Part shown: one piece after another, positions 62,600-64,000 of the stretch | Layout: every line of letters begins with the position of its first letter | Numbering within the stretch: position 1 is the stretch's first letter | Assembly (NCBI GenBank): GCA_964017235.1 | Contig: OZ024927.1 | Span: forward strand, 22,091,160 to 22,155,159 | Direction: 5' to 3' | Source of the DNA: Sabellastarte sp. h YS-2021 | Lineage: Eukaryota; Annelida; Polychaeta; Sabellida; Sabellidae | Length of the DNA stretch: 64,000 nt | Program-made: the position numbers and the translations under genes | The notes under the pieces: generated by a model | Seen by the model: the letters and a program-made list of their open reading frames with translations, nothing else | Told to the model about the DNA's origin: nothing | The model's database searches: none

Positions 62600-62678
62600 C
62601 AGACTGTCACCCATCCAAGTACTAATGCTGCCCATTGCTGCTTAACTTCAGTGATGAGATGGGTACCCATCATGTTAT
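62600..62678 (-). pseudogene. 5S rRNA-derived sequence (pseudogene or SINE3 head)
   Basis: The minus strand contains GAAGTTAAGCAGC and TTAGTACTTGGATGGGTGAC, matching GGAAGCTAAGCAGGG and TTAGTACTTGGATGGGAGAC of animal 5S rRNA, with the segment upstream (CATCTCATCACTG vs GATCTCGTCTGATC) also aligned. This covers the internal control region (A box, IE, C box). The 5' and 3' ends do not match, so it is not an intact 5S gene. Confidence 0.8.
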
Positions 62679-62699
62679 GTCACAATTCAAGCTTTTCTT

Positions 62700-63298
62700 A
62701 CATCCCATCGTGGGTGTATTCACATGTAAGTGTCCTGAAAATATTGTTGAAAAATATGAGCATAGCCTGGTAGCGGGGTAGTAGAGATTTGCATGTGCAC
62801 ACAAGGTGTTTTCTCCCAAACAAGAGTGTCGAAACTTGAATATCCAAGAACAGACTGCAACTAGCCACAGGTCGTACAGTGGGTTTATATACATGCAAGA
62901 TACATGTGAGTGTATGATACGGCATGTGCAAACAATGTAAGTAAATGGGGAGAACCTACAACACTAGCAAGGAGAATGCACATGCCCAAGTGTCTCATAA
63001 GTTACCCTTTTGACATGGATGCATTTGTAGCCATTATGCGAGCCCACAGAGAATAATTTGCATGCCAATTTTCATTGCGGGGTCTCTGCAACCTTGACAT
63101 TCTGTTATAAAATTGCACATATAGCTTAAGCGTCCCTTGCAAATCAGCCCATTGTAGCCAGGACGTACGCCCATGTTCAACGGGATGTAAGATAAGCTTC
63201 AAGAAAGAAGGAAAAAATGAAAAAAAGGTGTCTATACAAGGGTGAGCCTCGGTAGAGTTCACACTTAAAAATGCATCAAAATTTAAGTTGCAGCTGTG
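62700..63298. other. 3' flank of lectin-like gene 2
   Basis: Nothing recognised. Confidence 0.4.
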
Positions 63299-63304
63299 TT
63301 TATT
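63299..63304 (-). terminator. Candidate poly(A) signal of lectin-like gene 2
   Basis: AATAAA on the minus strand about 57 nt past the TAA stop. Confidence 0.5.
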
Positions 63305-63360
63305 TTTCTTCAATGCAATGGTGAATATGAATCACTACACACTCAGACTACACTTAGCAT

Positions 63361-63494
63361 TTATCTGCATGCAATCCATCTCATCTTTGACCATTTGATT
63401 CTAGAGTTGTTCCATGTTGACATTGTAACTTTGGCTGATGATTGATTCAACGTATCGACCACAAGGTTGAATCTCACTACTGTCCCGTCAGCAT
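63361..63494 (-). CDS. Lectin-like gene 2, last exon
   Basis: After CCTTTTCAG, DADGTVVRFNLVVDTLNQ ... RWIACR and TAA. Confidence 0.75.
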
Positions 63495-63869
63495 CTGAAA
63501 AGGAAAGAGTTAAGGAACTTGCACATATGTATGTCTCAGTGCAGTAAGACAAAATTATATACCATAGATTAATTGGTAATTTTGTCGCCCTTTCAATTTA
63601 AATATGAACTTTCTTGCAGCAACTACAAAGAGTCTTCAAAATAAATCTTGTTTTAATGAACCAACATTTATTTTATGTTTTTCTTGTAATTGTGTTATTT
63701 CGGGAAAATTTGAATCAGTGGTAGAATTCAATTAAAACTTGGAAAATCTTGATTATAATGAACCTACCATACGTTACAACCCCATGCACAAAACTTGGAG
63801 TGCCAGAAAAAGCTGGGTTAAAGTTAATTGTCGCCGACTTAGCTGATATGTCCACTTCACCATGCAAAC
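63361..63869 (-). CDS. H-type-lectin-like gene 2, last two exons (5' part outside window)
   Basis: Exons 63869-63768 (102 nt) and 63494-63361 (134 nt, TAA). AG/GT borders and phases (1,1) are identical to exons 4-5 of gene 1. The 77 comparable residues align without gaps to gene 1 with about 36 identities by hand count: TINFNPAFSGTP, VTYDADG, VTMSTWNNSRIKWSKM and terminal RWIACR. The terminal Cys and the Trp residues are conserved. Same strand as gene 1, so this is probably a tandem paralogue, with the reductase gene between the two. Sugar specificity cannot be inferred. Confidence 0.75.
63768..63869 (-). CDS. Lectin-like gene 2, penultimate exon
   Basis: After TTCTGCTTAG, LHGEVDISAKSATINFNPAF ... 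VVTY, donor ATG|GTAGGT. Confidence 0.75.
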
Positions 63870-64000
63870 CTAAGCAGAAAAAAAAACAAAAATATACAGT
63901 GATGTGCAATGTAACACATACATATTTAATGTGTAGATATATCTTCTTTTACAAATATGAGGAATGAAGTAGAATACAGGAGAAACCCTCTGCTGTAAAG

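Noticed and set aside
62600..62678. Functional 5S rRNA gene
   Set aside because: Only the internal region matches; both termini and several conserved positions differ.

Overview
The window is AT-rich metazoan nuclear DNA with spliced genes and very dense transposable elements. A marine lophotrochozoan, most likely a mollusc, fits best: there are secreted H-type-lectin-like genes, tRNA-derived SINEs, a LINE family ending in a CTAT tail, many tyrosine-recombinase (YR) retrotransposon copies and dispersed TGACCTTTGACCT repeats. The taxon is an inference. No bacterial or viral gene organisation is present.

Host genes. (1) A five-exon gene on the minus strand (30628 down to 737) encodes a predicted secreted 178-residue protein: signal peptide, short coiled-coil-like segment, then an H-type-lectin-like domain. 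All splice phases fit. Its introns of about 19 kb and 8 kb are packed with transposon remains. (2) An eight-exon gene on the plus strand (47697-60693) encodes a complete 320-residue aldo-keto reductase with the Asp/Tyr/Lys/His tetrad at the exact family spacing. (3) The last two exons of a second lectin-like gene (63869 down to 63361, minus strand) have the same exon lengths (102 and 134 nt) and phases as gene 1. Its 5' part lies beyond the window. The reductase gene therefore sits between two paralogous lectin genes on the opposite strand.

Mobile DNA. The most notable element is a near-intact 7.0-kb YR retrotransposon (38291-45290) of the Ngaro/PAT type. It has gag, RT-RNase H and tyrosine-recombinase reading frames flanked by split direct repeats in the order A1 - ORFs - B1 - A2 - B2. 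A1 and A2 (256 bp) read as identical; B1 and B2 (523 bp) differ at about three sites. The B1/A2 boundary reproduces the junction expected of a circular intermediate. At least five older, diverged relatives lie in the window (6.0-10.8, 19.9-22.0, 23.1-24.2, 28.6-29.1 and 34.8-35.1 kb), so several YR lineages of different age can be compared.

Other elements are a LINE split by about 4.9 kb of extra DNA, three LINE 3' ends, two tRNA-derived SINE families (several copies with clear target-site duplications), three related TIR elements plus an unrelated 0.6-kb TIR element, fold-back repeats, tandem arrays, and a 5S-rRNA-derived stretch near 62.6 kb. No CRISPR array, operon or intact tRNA/rRNA gene was found.
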